Positions 37,589 to 49,412 are shown, numbered from the stretch's first letter. The stretch is DNA of 64,000 bases from Actinosynnema pretiosum (GCF_024171695.1 NZ_JAMTCF010000013.1:124001-188000), one strand, 5' to 3'. Translations and numbers: made by a program. The notes: generated from the sequence alone by a model not told the origin.

Positions 37589-38178
37589 GCCGGGTACCCC
37601 TTCCGCTCCAGTGCGGCCCGCAGCAGGCCGCGTGCCCGGTTGAGCCGGGACTTGACGGTGCCCACGGGCACGCCGCACACGTGCGCGCAGGTCTCCAGCG
37701 CCAGATCTTCGAGGTGGAACAGCACGATCACCTCGCGTTCCAGCGGCGGCAGGTCCGCAAGCCCCGCCGCGACCGCCTCCCGGTCGAGCACCAGATCCGC
37801 GACCGGATCGACGGCGGGCTCACCGAACCCACCACCGAACCCACCACCGGCCCCGCCGCCGCTCCCCCCGACCCCACCAACCCCACCGTCCCCGTCCAAC
37901 AACCCGACCCGAGGCTCCCGGTAAGACCCGCGCAACCGGTTCACCACCGCGCGCCGGGCGATCGTGTACAGCCAGGGCGTGAACCGCCCCGCGTCGCGCA
38001 GCTTCGGCAACCCGGCGAACACACCGATCCACACCTCCTGGACCGCGTCGTCGTCGGCGCGCCCGAGCATCCGGGCCACGTACCGCTCCACGACCGGGTG
38101 CCACCCCCGCACCAGCTCGGCGCAGGCGTCCCGCTCACCGAGCTTGCAGCGGAGGACGAGCAGCTCGTCGTTGTCCAT
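37585..38178 (-). CDS. ECF-type RNA polymerase sigma factor
   Basis: 197-residue extracytoplasmic-function sigma factor. Region 2 about 10-80 (LGRADDDAVQEVWIGVFAGL and RFTPWLYTIARRAVVNRLRG) and region 4 about 135-190 (DLPPLEREVIVLFHLEDLAL, then VPVGTVKSRLNRARGLLRAA). The linker between them contains an unusual Gly-rich run of about 25 residues (GGVGGVGGSGGGAGGGFGG). ATG at 38178. The downstream membrane gene may modulate it. Confidence 0.92.
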   Translation of the reverse strand: MDNDELLVLRCKLGERDACAELVRGWHPVVERYVARMLGRADDDAVQEVWIGVFAGLPKLRDAGRFTPWLYTIARRAVVNRLRGSYREPRVGLLDGDGGVGGVGGSGGGAGGGFGGGFGEPAVDPVADLVLDREAVAAGLADLPPLEREVIVLFHLEDLALETCAHVCGVPVGTVKSRLNRARGLLRAALERKGYPA

Positions 38179-38335
38179 GTGACCTCCTCGCCCGGTTCAG
38201 TCGCCGAACGGGCCCGCGAGGTTCACGACCCGAAAAAGCGGGACCGCGCCAGAGTGGCACGGCCCCGCTCCCGAATCCCAAGCCCAACAAGAAAACCAAG
38301 CGCAAAAACCAAGCGAAAAACCCAGCGCAAAAACC

Positions 38336-39667
38336 TCAGAGCAACCGCGTCACGTAAGGCACGATCCCGCTGTACCGAACCGGCGACACCTTGACCGCCG
38401 ACCCCGAGTAGGGCGCCTCCAGCATCATCCCGTCCCCCAGGTACAGCGCCACGTGCGTCCCCCCGCCCGGCCCCCAGAACAGCATGTCCCCCCGCCGCGC
38501 CTGCTCCAGCGGCACCCGGTCGCCCGACGTGTACTGGTACCCCGAGTAGTGCGGCAGGTAGATCCCCACCCCCGCGAACGCGTACATCATCAACCCGGAG
38601 CAGTCGAACCCCACCGAGTAGTAGTCACCGTGGACGTCGCCCTCGCCGCCGTCCCGCACCCCCACCGTGGGCCCGGTGTAGTTCCCCCCGCCCCACGAGT
38701 AGCGCACCCCGATCTGGGTCATGGCCCGCGCGATCACCGTCTCCACGCCCTCGCCGACCGGCCCGCCCCCACCCGCCGGTGGCGCGATCACCACGGGCGG
38801 CCGGAAGGCAGCGGCGGCGGCGTCCTCGCGCCGCTTGTCCTCCAACCACCGCCCGTACCGCTCGCGCTGCGACTCCAGCCCCTCCACGGACCCGAGCGCC
38901 TGCTCCAGCTCCCCCTGCACCCGGCCGCGCTCCTGCTCGATCGCGCCCGCCTGCTCGCGCTGCGCCCGCTGCGCCTGCACCGCCGCCGCCATCACGCCCT
39001 CGGCTGCGCGCTGCGCGTCGTCGGCCGCCTTCTCCTTCTTCTCCGCCTCACCGCGCGCGGCCCGCGCCGCGGAGTCCTTGTTGGCCGCCTCGTCCTGGGC
39101 CTTGTGCAGGTCATCGAGCGTGTCCAGCCCGAACCCGCCGACCGCCTCCAGCAGCTGGGCGCGCGCCAGCAGGTCCTCGGGGCTGGTCGCGCCGAAGTAG
39201 GCGGTGACCGATCCCAGCGCGCTGCCGTGCTCGTAGCTGGCGGCGGCGAACTCGTCCAGCGCCGTGCGGGAGCGCTCCACCGCCTCGAACGCCGCGTCGG
39301 ACTGGGCGCGGGCCGAGTCGGCCTCGGCGCGCGCGGAGTCGGCGGCGCCGCGCGCGATGTCCAGGTCGACCCGCGCCTTGTTCGCCAGCTCCATCTTGTA
39401 CGCGACCTCGCTGTCCAGCGCCTGCAGGCGGGACTCGGCCTCGCTGAGCTTGCTGTTCAGCTCCCCGACGCGCGCCGCGGCGGCGTCAGCGGCCTCGTGG
39501 CCCTCGCTGATCTCGCTGTCGCTGGGGTTGGGCGGAGGCGGGGGGACAGCCGCTGACTGTCCCGTCAGGACGAGGAGAGCGACCAGCGCGACCACACCGG
39601 AACCCGTCCACCGACCCACCGCTCCCGCCTCCGCCGCGTCGACCCGTTGCGCCGTTCGGCGCAACAC
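38336..39667 (-). CDS. Secreted NlpC/P60 peptidoglycan endopeptidase (RipA-like)
   Basis: 443-residue exported cell-wall hydrolase. GTG at 39667; hydrophobic export segment about 22-40 (VVALVALLVLTGQSAA). A long coiled coil with repeated Ala/Glu/Arg heptads covers about 55-285, then the NlpC/P60 domain about 310-443. Catalytic Cys in FDCSGLMMYAF and His in GTHVALYLGDGMM are present. This architecture is that of mycobacterial RipA, which cleaves stem peptides during cell division, with the coiled coil acting as inhibitory or targeting part. It is not part of an obvious operon. Confidence 0.93.
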   Translation of the reverse strand: MLRRTAQRVDAAEAGAVGRWTGSGVVALVALLVLTGQSAAVPPPPPNPSDSEISEGHEAADAAAARVGELNSKLSEAESRLQALDSEVAYKMELANKARVDLDIARGAADSARAEADSARAQSDAAFEAVERSRTALDEFAAASYEHGSALGSVTAYFGATSPEDLLARAQLLEAVGGFGLDTLDDLHKAQDEAANKDSAARAARGEAEKKEKAADDAQRAAEGVMAAAVQAQRAQREQAGAIEQERGRVQGELEQALGSVEGLESQRERYGRWLEDKRREDAAAAAFRPPVVIAPPAGGGGPVGEGVETVIARAMTQIGVRYSWGGGNYTGPTVGVRDGGEGDVHGDYYSVGFDCSGLMMYAFAGVGIYLPHYSGYQYTSGDRVPLEQARRGDMLFWGPGGGTHVALYLGDGMMLEAPYSGSAVKVSPVRYSGIVPYVTRLL

Positions 39668-39752
39668 CTCGACGGAGACTGTGCCACCGCCCCACGAGGG
39701 CCTTCAGCGCCACACGGGCAACTTCAACCACACGGGTGGCTGACGCGCACGA

Positions 39753-41285
39753 TCAGTTGACCTCGCGGTTGAGGTCGCTCCAGTAGGGCGAGCGGAGCTT
39801 GAACTTCTGCACCTTCCCGGTGGCGGTGCGCGGGATGGCGTCCCGGATCTCCACCGACGTCGGGGCCTTGTACCCGGCCAGCCGCTGCTTGCAGTGCGCG
39901 ATCAGCTCGGCCTCGGTGGCGGACGCGCCGTCGGCGAGCACGACGAGCGCCTTGACCGTCTCGCCCCACTTCTCGTGCGGGACGCCGATGACGGCGGCCT
40001 CGGCGACCGCCGGGTGGTCGTACAGCGCGTCCTCCACCTCCACGGAGGCGACGTTCTCGCCGCCCGTGATGATCACGTCCTTCTTCCGGTCGGAGATCAC
40101 CAGGTGTCCGTCGTCGTCGACGTGCCCGCCGTCGCCGGTGTGGAACCAGCCGCCGTCCAGCGCCTCCGCGCTGGCGCCGGGGTTGTCCCAGTAGCAGTCC
40201 ATGACCACGTTCGAGCGGGCCAGCACCTCGCCGGTGTCGGAGATCCGCAGGCGGGCGCCGAGCGCGGGCGCGCCTGCGCGGGAGAGCTTGCGGGCGCGCT
40301 CCTCGTCGGTCAGCCCGTCGTCCTCGGGGCGGGCGCGGTTGAACGTGAGCAGCGGCGCGGTCTCGGTCAGGCCGTAGATCTGGAGGAACTCCCAGCCCAG
40401 CTCGGCGGTGATCCGGGCGATGACGCGGCTGGGCGGCGGGGCGCCCGCGCACACCACCCGCACCGCGCCCCGCCCTGGGATCTCGCCGTCCCAGCGGGCG
40501 GCGGCGTCGAGCACCGCGCTCCACACGGCGGGGGCGCCGCAGATGAGCGTGACGCCGTGGTCGCGGACGCGGCGCAGGATCTCGTCGCCGTCGACCTTGC
40601 GCAGCACCACCTGCGGCACCCCGAGACCCGCCAACCCGTAGGGCATCCCCCAGCCGTTGCAGTGGAACATCGGCAGGACGTGCAGGTAGACGTCCCGCTC
40701 CCAGGCGCGGGTGTGCATGGCGAAGGTGACCGCGTTGATCCACACGTTGCGGTGGGTCAGCCGCACGCCCTTGGGCCGGGCGGTGGTGCCGGAGGTGTAG
40801 TTGACGGTGGCGGTGGCGTCCTCGTCGGGTTCGCGCCACGGGCGCGGTGCGACGCCGAAGAGCATCAGCTCCTCCTCGGTGTGCGCGCCGAGGGTGAAGC
40901 GGTGCGGGGCGCGGACGCCGCCGAGTTCGAGCTCCGGGTCGACCAGGAGCGCGGTGGCCCCGCTGTGCTCGACGATGTGGGCGACCTCGGCGGGGCGCAG
41001 CCGGTAGTTCACGGGCACGCAGATCCGCCCGCTGCCGGGCACGGCGTGCAGGAGTTCGAGCATCCGCGCCGAGTTGTGGCTGACCACGGCGATCCGCTCG
41101 CCCTCGCCGATCCCGAGCGCGTCGAACCCGGCCTGCCAGGCGCGGACGCGGTCGGCGAACCCGGCGTAGGTGGTGGTGGGGACGGGTGGCGCGGGTTGGT
41201 GCGGCTCGTCGACGACGGCGGTGGTCGAGGCGAAGGCGACCTCGGCCCGGTCGAGGAAGTCCGCAACGGTCAGCGGTACGCGCAT
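39753..41285 (-). CDS. Acyl-CoA synthetase (AMP-forming, fatty-acid CoA ligase type)
   Basis: 510-residue adenylate-forming enzyme, activating a carboxylic (fatty) acid with ATP and CoA. Motifs: P-loop TVNYTSGTTARPKGVRLTHR (about 165), IYGLTETAPLL (about 300), GGWFHTGDGGHVDDDGHL, ISDRKKDVIITGGENV, and the C-terminal catalytic Lys in PRTATGKVQKFKLR. Length is normal for the family. ATG at 41285. The substrate chain length is not predictable. No beta-oxidation partner is adjacent. Confidence 0.94.
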   Translation of the reverse strand: MRVPLTVADFLDRAEVAFASTTAVVDEPHQPAPPVPTTTYAGFADRVRAWQAGFDALGIGEGERIAVVSHNSARMLELLHAVPGSGRICVPVNYRLRPAEVAHIVEHSGATALLVDPELELGGVRAPHRFTLGAHTEEELMLFGVAPRPWREPDEDATATVNYTSGTTARPKGVRLTHRNVWINAVTFAMHTRAWERDVYLHVLPMFHCNGWGMPYGLAGLGVPQVVLRKVDGDEILRRVRDHGVTLICGAPAVWSAVLDAAARWDGEIPGRGAVRVVCAGAPPPSRVIARITAELGWEFLQIYGLTETAPLLTFNRARPEDDGLTDEERARKLSRAGAPALGARLRISDTGEVLARSNVVMDCYWDNPGASAEALDGGWFHTGDGGHVDDDGHLVISDRKKDVIITGGENVASVEVEDALYDHPAVAEAAVIGVPHEKWGETVKALVVLADGASATEAELIAHCKQRLAGYKAPTSVEIRDAIPRTATGKVQKFKLRSPYWSDLNREVN

Positions 41286-41375
41286 CCGCCGACGTTATTC
41301 CGAGCCGGGGGCCGCTGACCAGGGACGATGCGTCTCAGTTGGCGGCGGATCGGTTCAGTGCGCGCAGGCGCGCGC

Positions 41376-41951
41376 TCACTCGCAGAGCAGCAGGAACCGC
41401 CGCCCGAGGTCCTGGGGCGAGCGGGCCCGGTCGGCGCGGCCCGCGATGAACCGGGCGAGGTGCTGGTCGGCGACCTGGACGGGCTCGGCGAACACGACGT
41501 GGCTGACGTTCTCGCTGTGGTCGGGGGTGCTGAGCGAGCCCTCGTACCGGTAGAAGGCGCGCCGCCCCGGCAGGAGCGCGCCGAGGTCGAACGAGGTGGG
41601 CGCGCCGCCCTCGCCGTCGGCCTCGTACCGCAGCAGCACGGAGACGATCAGGACGTGCAGGGCGCGCTCGGCCCGGACGTGCACCGCGTGCAGCTCGGCC
41701 TGCTGCGGCTCCCCGTCGACCCAGTGCTCGCCGGGCCGGTGGAAGTGCACGTTGGCGAGCCGGAACACCTCGTCCCCGAGCGCGGCCTCCTGCGCGACGA
41801 CCGGCCGGAACCGCTGCCCGTGCGGCTCGGCGACGACGTCGAACCGCTGGCTCCCCCTCTCCCACCGCAGGTCGAGCGACCCGCTCGCGCCGGGGACGAC
41901 GATGGGCGCACGGAGGTTGACCGGTGACTGCCAGGAGGAAGCGTTGCGCAC
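41376..41951 (-). CDS. Alpha-type carbonic anhydrase, no signal peptide
   Basis: 191-residue alpha-carbonic anhydrase, hydrating CO2 to bicarbonate. The three zinc His are present: VHFHRPGEHWVDG (two) and QAELHAVHV (third). YRYEGSLSTPDHSENVSHVV matches the family's YYRYxGSLTTPP..E motif, and QSPVNL near the N-terminus matches QSPI. GTG at 41951 puts this motif at residue 8. Bacterial alpha enzymes are normally exported and about 220-250 residues long; this one is short and has no signal peptide. A start further upstream is not supported. Confidence 0.85.
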   Translation of the reverse strand: MRNASSWQSPVNLRAPIVVPGASGSLDLRWERGSQRFDVVAEPHGQRFRPVVAQEAALGDEVFRLANVHFHRPGEHWVDGEPQQAELHAVHVRAERALHVLIVSVLLRYEADGEGGAPTSFDLGALLPGRRAFYRYEGSLSTPDHSENVSHVVFAEPVQVADQHLARFIAGRADRARSPQDLGRRFLLLCE

Positions 41952-42023
41952 ACCGGCAGAAGACCAGACCCCCGGTCCCCGCGCCGGTCGACTAACCCGT
42001 TGGTGGGGTTCGCCCCCGGCGCG

Positions 42024-42809
42024 TCACCAGGTGCTCGGGTCGCCCCAGGTGCGCACCGGCCCCTCGCCGGTCACCGGCACGGCCACGAGCTCGGGCAGCG
42101 ACACCCCGACCGGCCGCCGGTCGAGCGCGCTCGCCAGCGGGTCGCACGGCGTCGGCTCCCCGTTGCAGATCAGCACCGCCGCACCGGCGCGGGCCGCCAG
42201 CGGCACCAGGTCCGACGCCGGGCTGACCACCAGCGACGTCCCGGCGACCAGCAGCAGGTCGCAGTCCACCACGGCGGCGCGGGCCGCCCGCAGCACGTCC
42301 GGGTCGAGCGGCTGCCCGAACGCGACCGTGGTGGCCCGCAGCACCCCGCCGCAGGCCGGGCAGTCCGGGTCGTCCTCCCCGCCCCTGACCCGCTCCAGCG
42401 CCTCCCGCATGTCCCCCGGCGACCCGCAGTCGGTGCACGCCGTCCGCAGCAGCGACCCGTGCAGCTCCACGACCCCCCGCGCCCCGGCCCGCTGGTGCAG
42501 CCCGTCGACGTTCTGCGTCAGCAGCGCCCGCAGCCGCCCGGTCCGCTGCAGCTCGACCAGCGCCCGGTGCGCCCCGTTAGGCTCGGCGACCCACATCGGG
42601 TGGTGCAGCCGGGCCAACCAGACCCGCCGCCGCACCCCGAGGTCGCTCAGGTACTCCTCGGGGGTGTAGGACCGCCCCGCCTCGGTGACCCCGCTCAGCG
42701 ACCCGTGCGGCCCACGGAAGTCCGGGATGCCCGACTCGGTGGAGACGCCCGCCCCGGTCAGGACCGTGATCCGACGAGCAGCGGCCATCGCTTCCTGGGG
42801 CGTCACCAC
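42024..42809 (-). CDS. Sir2-family NAD-dependent protein deacylase
   Basis: 261-residue sirtuin. NAD-binding GAGVSTESGIPDFRGPHG (about residue 19), LLTQNVDGLHQRAGA with active-site region, catalytic His in VVELHGSLL, and a zinc site of four Cys (RTACTDCGSP and PDCPACGG). The GTSLVVSPAS segment is also standard. It would deacylate lysines of metabolic proteins, commonly acyl-CoA synthetases; such a synthetase is encoded two genes downstream on the same strand. Start is the GTG of MVTPQEAMAAAR. Confidence 0.95.
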   Translation of the reverse strand: MVTPQEAMAAARRITVLTGAGVSTESGIPDFRGPHGSLSGVTEAGRSYTPEEYLSDLGVRRRVWLARLHHPMWVAEPNGAHRALVELQRTGRLRALLTQNVDGLHQRAGARGVVELHGSLLRTACTDCGSPGDMREALERVRGGEDDPDCPACGGVLRATTVAFGQPLDPDVLRAARAAVVDCDLLLVAGTSLVVSPASDLVPLAARAGAAVLICNGEPTPCDPLASALDRRPVGVSLPELVAVPVTGEGPVRTWGDPSTW

Positions 42810-42923
42810 ACCACCGTGTCACGTCGCGCGCCGGGACCGGAAGCCGGGTCGGTGCGAGCATGACCGTGCCCGGCTCTCCGGTTCGCGGGCGTGCGCTTCG
42901 GATGACACGGGCGGTGGTCGCGG

Positions 42924-44093
42924 GTGGTGCGTCGGGGTTCGGTCGGGCGGGCGCTCGGGGTGCTCGCGCTGGTGGCGGGGGTGCTGTCGGGGGGTCTGGT
43001 CGCCGGTCAGGCGGTGCGGTCCGGCACGTCCGACGCCGGTGGCGACGGGCCCGCCGAGGTGGTGGCGGGGTTCCTCGGGGCGCTCGCCGGGAACGACCTC
43101 GCGGGCGCGCTGGGGGCGTTGGCGCCCGCGGAGGCCGCGGTGGTCGTCGACCACGGCCGCGCGGTCGTCGCGGAGGGGAGCAGGTTGTCGCTGATCAGCG
43201 CCCTGCCCTCGGTGCGCGGCGGGGGCGTCGCGGTGGGCGGGACCCGCCGGATCGGCGAGCGGGCGGCCGTCACCGAGGTGGTGGGCGGCTGGTTGACGAC
43301 GTCGGCCGCCGCCGGGGACGTGGTGACCGGGAGCCTGGCGGAGGCGCTCGGGGCGTCGCCGGACGGGCGGGGGTGGACGGTCGACTTCGGCGAGCTGGGC
43401 GCGCGGCGGGGCGCGCCGGTGGAGATCGCCACCGTCGAGGTCGGCGGTCGGTGGTACGCGAGCGCGCTGCGCACCGCCGTGCACGCCCTGCTGGACGGCC
43501 ACGGGCTCGACTGGCCTCGGCGGGGGATCGCGCCGATCGCCGAGAGCTCGCCGGGAGCGGCCGTGCGCCGGTTCGCCGAGGCGGTGGCCGGGGGCGACCT
43601 GACCACCGCGATCGCGCTCCTGCCGCCGGACGAGATGGGCGCCGTCCAGGCCGCCGGACCGGCGCTCGTGGACCTGGCCGGGGCGGTGCCGAGCGCGGTG
43701 GGCGTGCGGGACATCGAGGTCGACGTGTCCGAGACCCCCGAGGGGGCCCACGCGGTGGTCCGGGCGCTGACCCTGACCACCGGGGGCGCGAGCGGCCGGT
43801 TCACCCGCGAGGGCGCCTGCTACACCCCGGACACACCAACCCGGCCGCTGTGCGCGAACGACCTGGCCGCCCTGCTCACCCCGCCGGACGCGCCACCGGA
43901 GACCCTGGACGTCCTGGCGCGGGTGCTGGAGCGGCTGGTCACCGAGGGGGTGCCCGTGGTGGCGACGCGCGGGTCCGGCGGGTGGCACGTCAGCCCGGCC
44001 CGCACGCTCGTGCGAGCAGCACTGACCGCCGCCCCCGCACTGGCCCCGGCCGACGTCGGGGTGCTGCTGGCGGCGTTCGCCCGGACCGGCTGA
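42924..44093 (+). CDS. Exported protein with duplicated NTF2-like halves, function unknown
   Basis: 389-residue protein. GTG at 42924; an N-terminal hydrophobic segment (about 10-30, LGVLALVAGVLSGGLVAG) serves as signal or anchor. The exterior part appears duplicated: PAEVVAGFLGALAGNDLAGA (about 43) and GAAVRRFAEAVAGGDLTTAI (about 212) begin similar halves, each ending with a GRWYAS- or GGWHVS-like strand (VEVGGRWYASALRTAVHALL; SGGWHVSPARTLVRAAL). That pattern resembles NTF2/SnoaL-like modules. No enzyme residues are recognised. Confidence 0.75.
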   Translation: MVRRGSVGRALGVLALVAGVLSGGLVAGQAVRSGTSDAGGDGPAEVVAGFLGALAGNDLAGALGALAPAEAAVVVDHGRAVVAEGSRLSLISALPSVRGGGVAVGGTRRIGERAAVTEVVGGWLTTSAAAGDVVTGSLAEALGASPDGRGWTVDFGELGARRGAPVEIATVEVGGRWYASALRTAVHALLDGHGLDWPRRGIAPIAESSPGAAVRRFAEAVAGGDLTTAIALLPPDEMGAVQAAGPALVDLAGAVPSAVGVRDIEVDVSETPEGAHAVVRALTLTTGGASGRFTREGACYTPDTPTRPLCANDLAALLTPPDAPPETLDVLARVLERLVTEGVPVVATRGSGGWHVSPARTLVRAALTAAPALAPADVGVLLAAFARTG

Positions 44094-44103
44094 GCGGGCG
44101 CGG

Positions 44104-44562
44104 CTACCGGGGCACCGCGGCCGGTGGCGGCCCCAGCAGCAGGACCTTGCGCGCCGCGCCTGCCAGCGCGTCCGCGAGCTCCACCTCGGGACCGGCCGCC
44201 AGCAGCGCGGTCTCCCCGGCCGCGCGGGCGAACCGCTCCGGGTCGACCTCCGCCTCCGCCCGCAGCAGCAGCACCGAGTCGCCGACGCGCTCGGGGAAGT
44301 CCTCCGGGTCCACGTCGACCTGCCCGAGCGTGAACGGGTGCGCCGCGATCTCCACCACCAGCACCCCGTCGCGCAGCTCCTGCCGCGCCCACCCGTCGCT
44401 GCCCATCAGGAACAGCACGCCGACGCCCTCGACGCAGTGCCTGCGCAGCGCCGCCACGGCCCGCTCCCCCGGCGTCCCACCGGGGTCGACCAGCAGCACC
44501 GGCACCGGCAGGTCCGGCTCGTCGGGGCGCACCCCGTCCACGAGCCGCAGCCGGGGGCTCAT
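44104..44562 (-). CDS. Hypothetical protein, last gene of the ABC operon
   Basis: 152-residue cytoplasmic-looking protein with no recognised domain. ATG at 44562 overlaps the previous stop (ATGA), with GGCGGAG upstream. The sequence alternates short strands and helices (RLVDGVRPDEPDLPVPVLLV, then DGVLVVEIAAHPFTLGQVDV). It is the fourth gene of an operon with an ABC ATPase, a membrane subunit and a small peptide; role unknown. Confidence 0.65.
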   Translation of the reverse strand: MSPRLRLVDGVRPDEPDLPVPVLLVDPGGTPGERAVAALRRHCVEGVGVLFLMGSDGWARQELRDGVLVVEIAAHPFTLGQVDVDPEDFPERVGDSVLLLRAEAEVDPERFARAAGETALLAAGPEVELADALAGAARKVLLLGPPPAAVPR

Positions 44563-44822
44563 CTCCGCCTGCCCTTGGCCGCGTCCGCGATGGCGAGGCC
44601 GATCGCGATCAGGCCGGTCAACCCGATCCCCGAGCGCCCGGCCCCGCCCGGCTTGGCCGAGGGCGCCCCGCCGACGCAGTCGGAGGACGACGCCGACCCC
44701 CGGTCGACGCAGCCCTTCCCGCTGTCGGAGGCCCGTTCGACGGGACCTCGCGCCCCGCGCCCGCCAGCGCTCCGGCCGACGATGTCCCACGGCCCCGGTC
44801 CGGTGGTCCCCATCCAGGTCAC
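44559..44822 (-). CDS. Small peptide gene within the ABC operon
   Basis: 87-residue product. GTG at 44822 overlaps the membrane-subunit stop (GTGA), with CAGGGG upstream. The first 60 residues are Gly/Ser/Ala/Arg-rich with two Cys (GKGCVDRGSASSSDCVGG); the end is a single hydrophobic helix (GIGLTGLIAIGLAIADAA) with a KGRRR tail. The tail-anchored look suggests a small membrane protein. A secreted peptide handled by the adjacent transporter is another possibility but unproven. Confidence 0.55.
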   Translation of the reverse strand: MTWMGTTGPGPWDIVGRSAGGRGARGPVERASDSGKGCVDRGSASSSDCVGGAPSAKPGGAGRSGIGLTGLIAIGLAIADAAKGRRR

Positions 44823-45472
44823 CCCCTGCGCGATCCGATCACCCGAGCAGCCAGGGTAGCGGCCACCACCAGGCCCGAGGCGATCACCGCCGACCAGCCC
44901 AGCGCGGGCACGGGCGCGACCCGCCCGCCGAGCGCCCCGAGCACCGCCCCGACCGGCGGCACCGGCCCCAGCGGGTAGGCGGCGACGGTCAGCGCCAGCG
45001 CGGCCACGGCGGTCCACCCGGCCCGCACCACCACCGGTCGCGCGCACAGCAGCCCGACGCCGACCCCGGCGACCGCGCACACCAGGTTCGCCGCGAGCCC
45101 GGTCAGCACCACCGCCGCCGGGTAGGGCCTGCTCTGCGTCAGCACCGGGACCAGCGTGCCCAGCACCGCCGCCCCGCACGCCCACACCAGCGCGGCCAGC
45201 GCCACCCCGACCCGCGCCCGCGCCCACCCGCCCGAGGCCGTCACGGTGACCGCGTGCCGCACCGGGTCCTCCGACCCCGCGACCACGATCGCGAGCCACA
45301 CCGACACCGGGTATAGCAGCGCGCTCGACCCGATGTAGGCCTGCGGCGCCTCGCCCGCGTCCCCGGCGTAGAGCATGGCGAGCACCGCCAGGAGCAGCAG
45401 CACCGGCGGCAGGAACCGCTGCCCGCGCGCGACGTCCGCCACCAGGTACCGCACCAGCGCGAGCGTCCTCAC
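44819..45472 (-). CDS. ABC transporter membrane subunit
   Basis: 217-residue integral membrane protein with about six helices (for example FLPPVLLLLAVLAMLYAG at about 20 and GLAANLVCAVAGVGVGLLCA at about 120). GTG at 45472 overlaps the ATPase stop (GTGA). Size and position fit an ABC-2-like permease. Substrate unknown. Confidence 0.8.
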   Translation of the reverse strand: MRTLALVRYLVADVARGQRFLPPVLLLLAVLAMLYAGDAGEAPQAYIGSSALLYPVSVWLAIVVAGSEDPVRHAVTVTASGGWARARVGVALAALVWACGAAVLGTLVPVLTQSRPYPAAVVLTGLAANLVCAVAGVGVGLLCARPVVVRAGWTAVAALALTVAAYPLGPVPPVGAVLGALGGRVAPVPALGWSAVIASGLVVAATLAARVIGSRRG

Positions 45473-46287
45473 GACCGCACCCCGCGCACCGAGCACCCCA
45501 GCCGCAGCGCGAGCGCCAGCACCTCGTCGCTGCGCCCCGGCTCGACCTCCACCCGGACCCCGTCCCCGCCCCGCTCGGCCACCAGCACCCCGTCCGCCGC
45601 CCTGACCTGCTCGAACACCGCCCCCGCCCGGTCGAGCTCGATCACGACCACCCGGTCCCGCCCGCCGCCGAGCGCGAAGTGCCGCGCCCCGGCCGGCTCG
45701 CGCCCGGTGTGGTCGGTGACCAGCACCCCGGCCCCGTCCTCCCGCGCCCGCGCGAGCAGCCCGACCAGCGCGGCGCCCGCGCTCGCGTCCAGCCCGGACC
45801 ACGGCTCGTCCAGCACGAGGAGCCCGCGCGCGTGCAGGGCCTGGGCGAGCGCGACCTTCTGCGCGTTGCCCTTGGACAGCGCGGACATCGGCCCGTCCGG
45901 ATCACCCGCGAACCCGAGCGCCTCCACCAGCTCCCACCGGTCGGCCACCCCGCGCACCGAGGCGAGGCGCCGCAGGTAGTCCCGCGCGGAGAACCGCACG
46001 TCGGGGGGAAACCGCTCGGGCAGGTAGCCGACGTCGTCCGCGCGCGTGGCCCGCCCCTCGTCGGGCCTGGTCAGCCCGGCCGCGACGCGCAGCAGCGTGG
46101 ACTTGCCCGCGCCGTTGCCACCCGCGACCACGACCAGCTCGCCCGCCCCGACGTCCAGGTCGACCCCGCGCAGCACCCAGGGCCCGCGCCCGTACCGCTT
46201 GCCGACCCCGGCCAACCGGGCCGCACTATCCCCGACCGCGCCATCCCCGGCCGCACCGCGCACGCCACCCAGCCCCCAGCCGCTCAC
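45469..46287 (-). CDS. ABC transporter ATP-binding protein
   Basis: 272-residue ATPase. Walker A GGNGAGKST (about residue 60), signature ALSKGNAQKVALAQAL (a KGNxQK variant of LSGGQ common in ABC-2 type exporters), Walker B LLVLDEPWSGLD and switch His in LVTDHTG. GTG at 46287 (VSGWGLGG) has GGGAGG at a workable distance; the GTG at 46296 is an alternative. Pairs with the membrane subunit downstream. Confidence 0.9.
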   Translation of the reverse strand: MSGWGLGGVRGAAGDGAVGDSAARLAGVGKRYGRGPWVLRGVDLDVGAGELVVVAGGNGAGKSTLLRVAAGLTRPDEGRATRADDVGYLPERFPPDVRFSARDYLRRLASVRGVADRWELVEALGFAGDPDGPMSALSKGNAQKVALAQALHARGLLVLDEPWSGLDASAGAALVGLLARAREDGAGVLVTDHTGREPAGARHFALGGGRDRVVVIELDRAGAVFEQVRAADGVLVAERGGDGVRVEVEPGRSDEVLALALRLGCSVRGVRS

Positions 46288-46404
46288 CCGCGACACCCTC
46301 CCACCGGGCGCGGCCCGCCCCGACCCGCCACGCCGCCCGAGGTCACCGGCCCCAGCGGGTCCCCGCAGCACCACCGCCACCGCCGACCAACCTCGCGGGT
46401 CAGC

Positions 46405-46434
46405 TTGAACCCGAATACAGGACACGCGTACTGT
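46405..46434 (+). promoter_or_regulatory. acnA promoter with AcnR operator
   Basis: TTGAAC (46405-46410) and TACTGT (46429-46434) form a promoter with an 18-bp spacer. CAGGACACGCGTACTG at 46418-46433 fits the Corynebacterium AcnR consensus CAGNACnnncGTACTG exactly and overlaps the -10, as it does in that organism. An AcnR-like gene is at 62903. Confidence 0.8.
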
Positions 46435-46532
46435 TTAGGGCGAGAGGGCGCCGCACCCACAGGTGCGGAAGACTCACGGATGTTCCCCTACCGACTTATG
46501 CGCGTCACCAGAGTCACCAGATGGAGTTGGAC

Positions 46533-49346
<2,814 letters not shown>

Positions 49347-49362
49347 TCCTGAGCGGTGCACG

Positions 49363-49398
49363 GAGGGGCCGTCCGCGCTTCGGCGCGGGCGGCCCCTC
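49363..49398 (+). terminator. Hairpin terminator after acnA
   Basis: 16-bp stem (GAGGGGCCGTCCGCGC with one G-U pair) and loop TTCG, starting 16 bp after the acnA stop. It also faces the convergent gene ending at 49413. Confidence 0.8.
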
Positions 49399-49412
49399 CC
49401 GCGTTCACCGGC

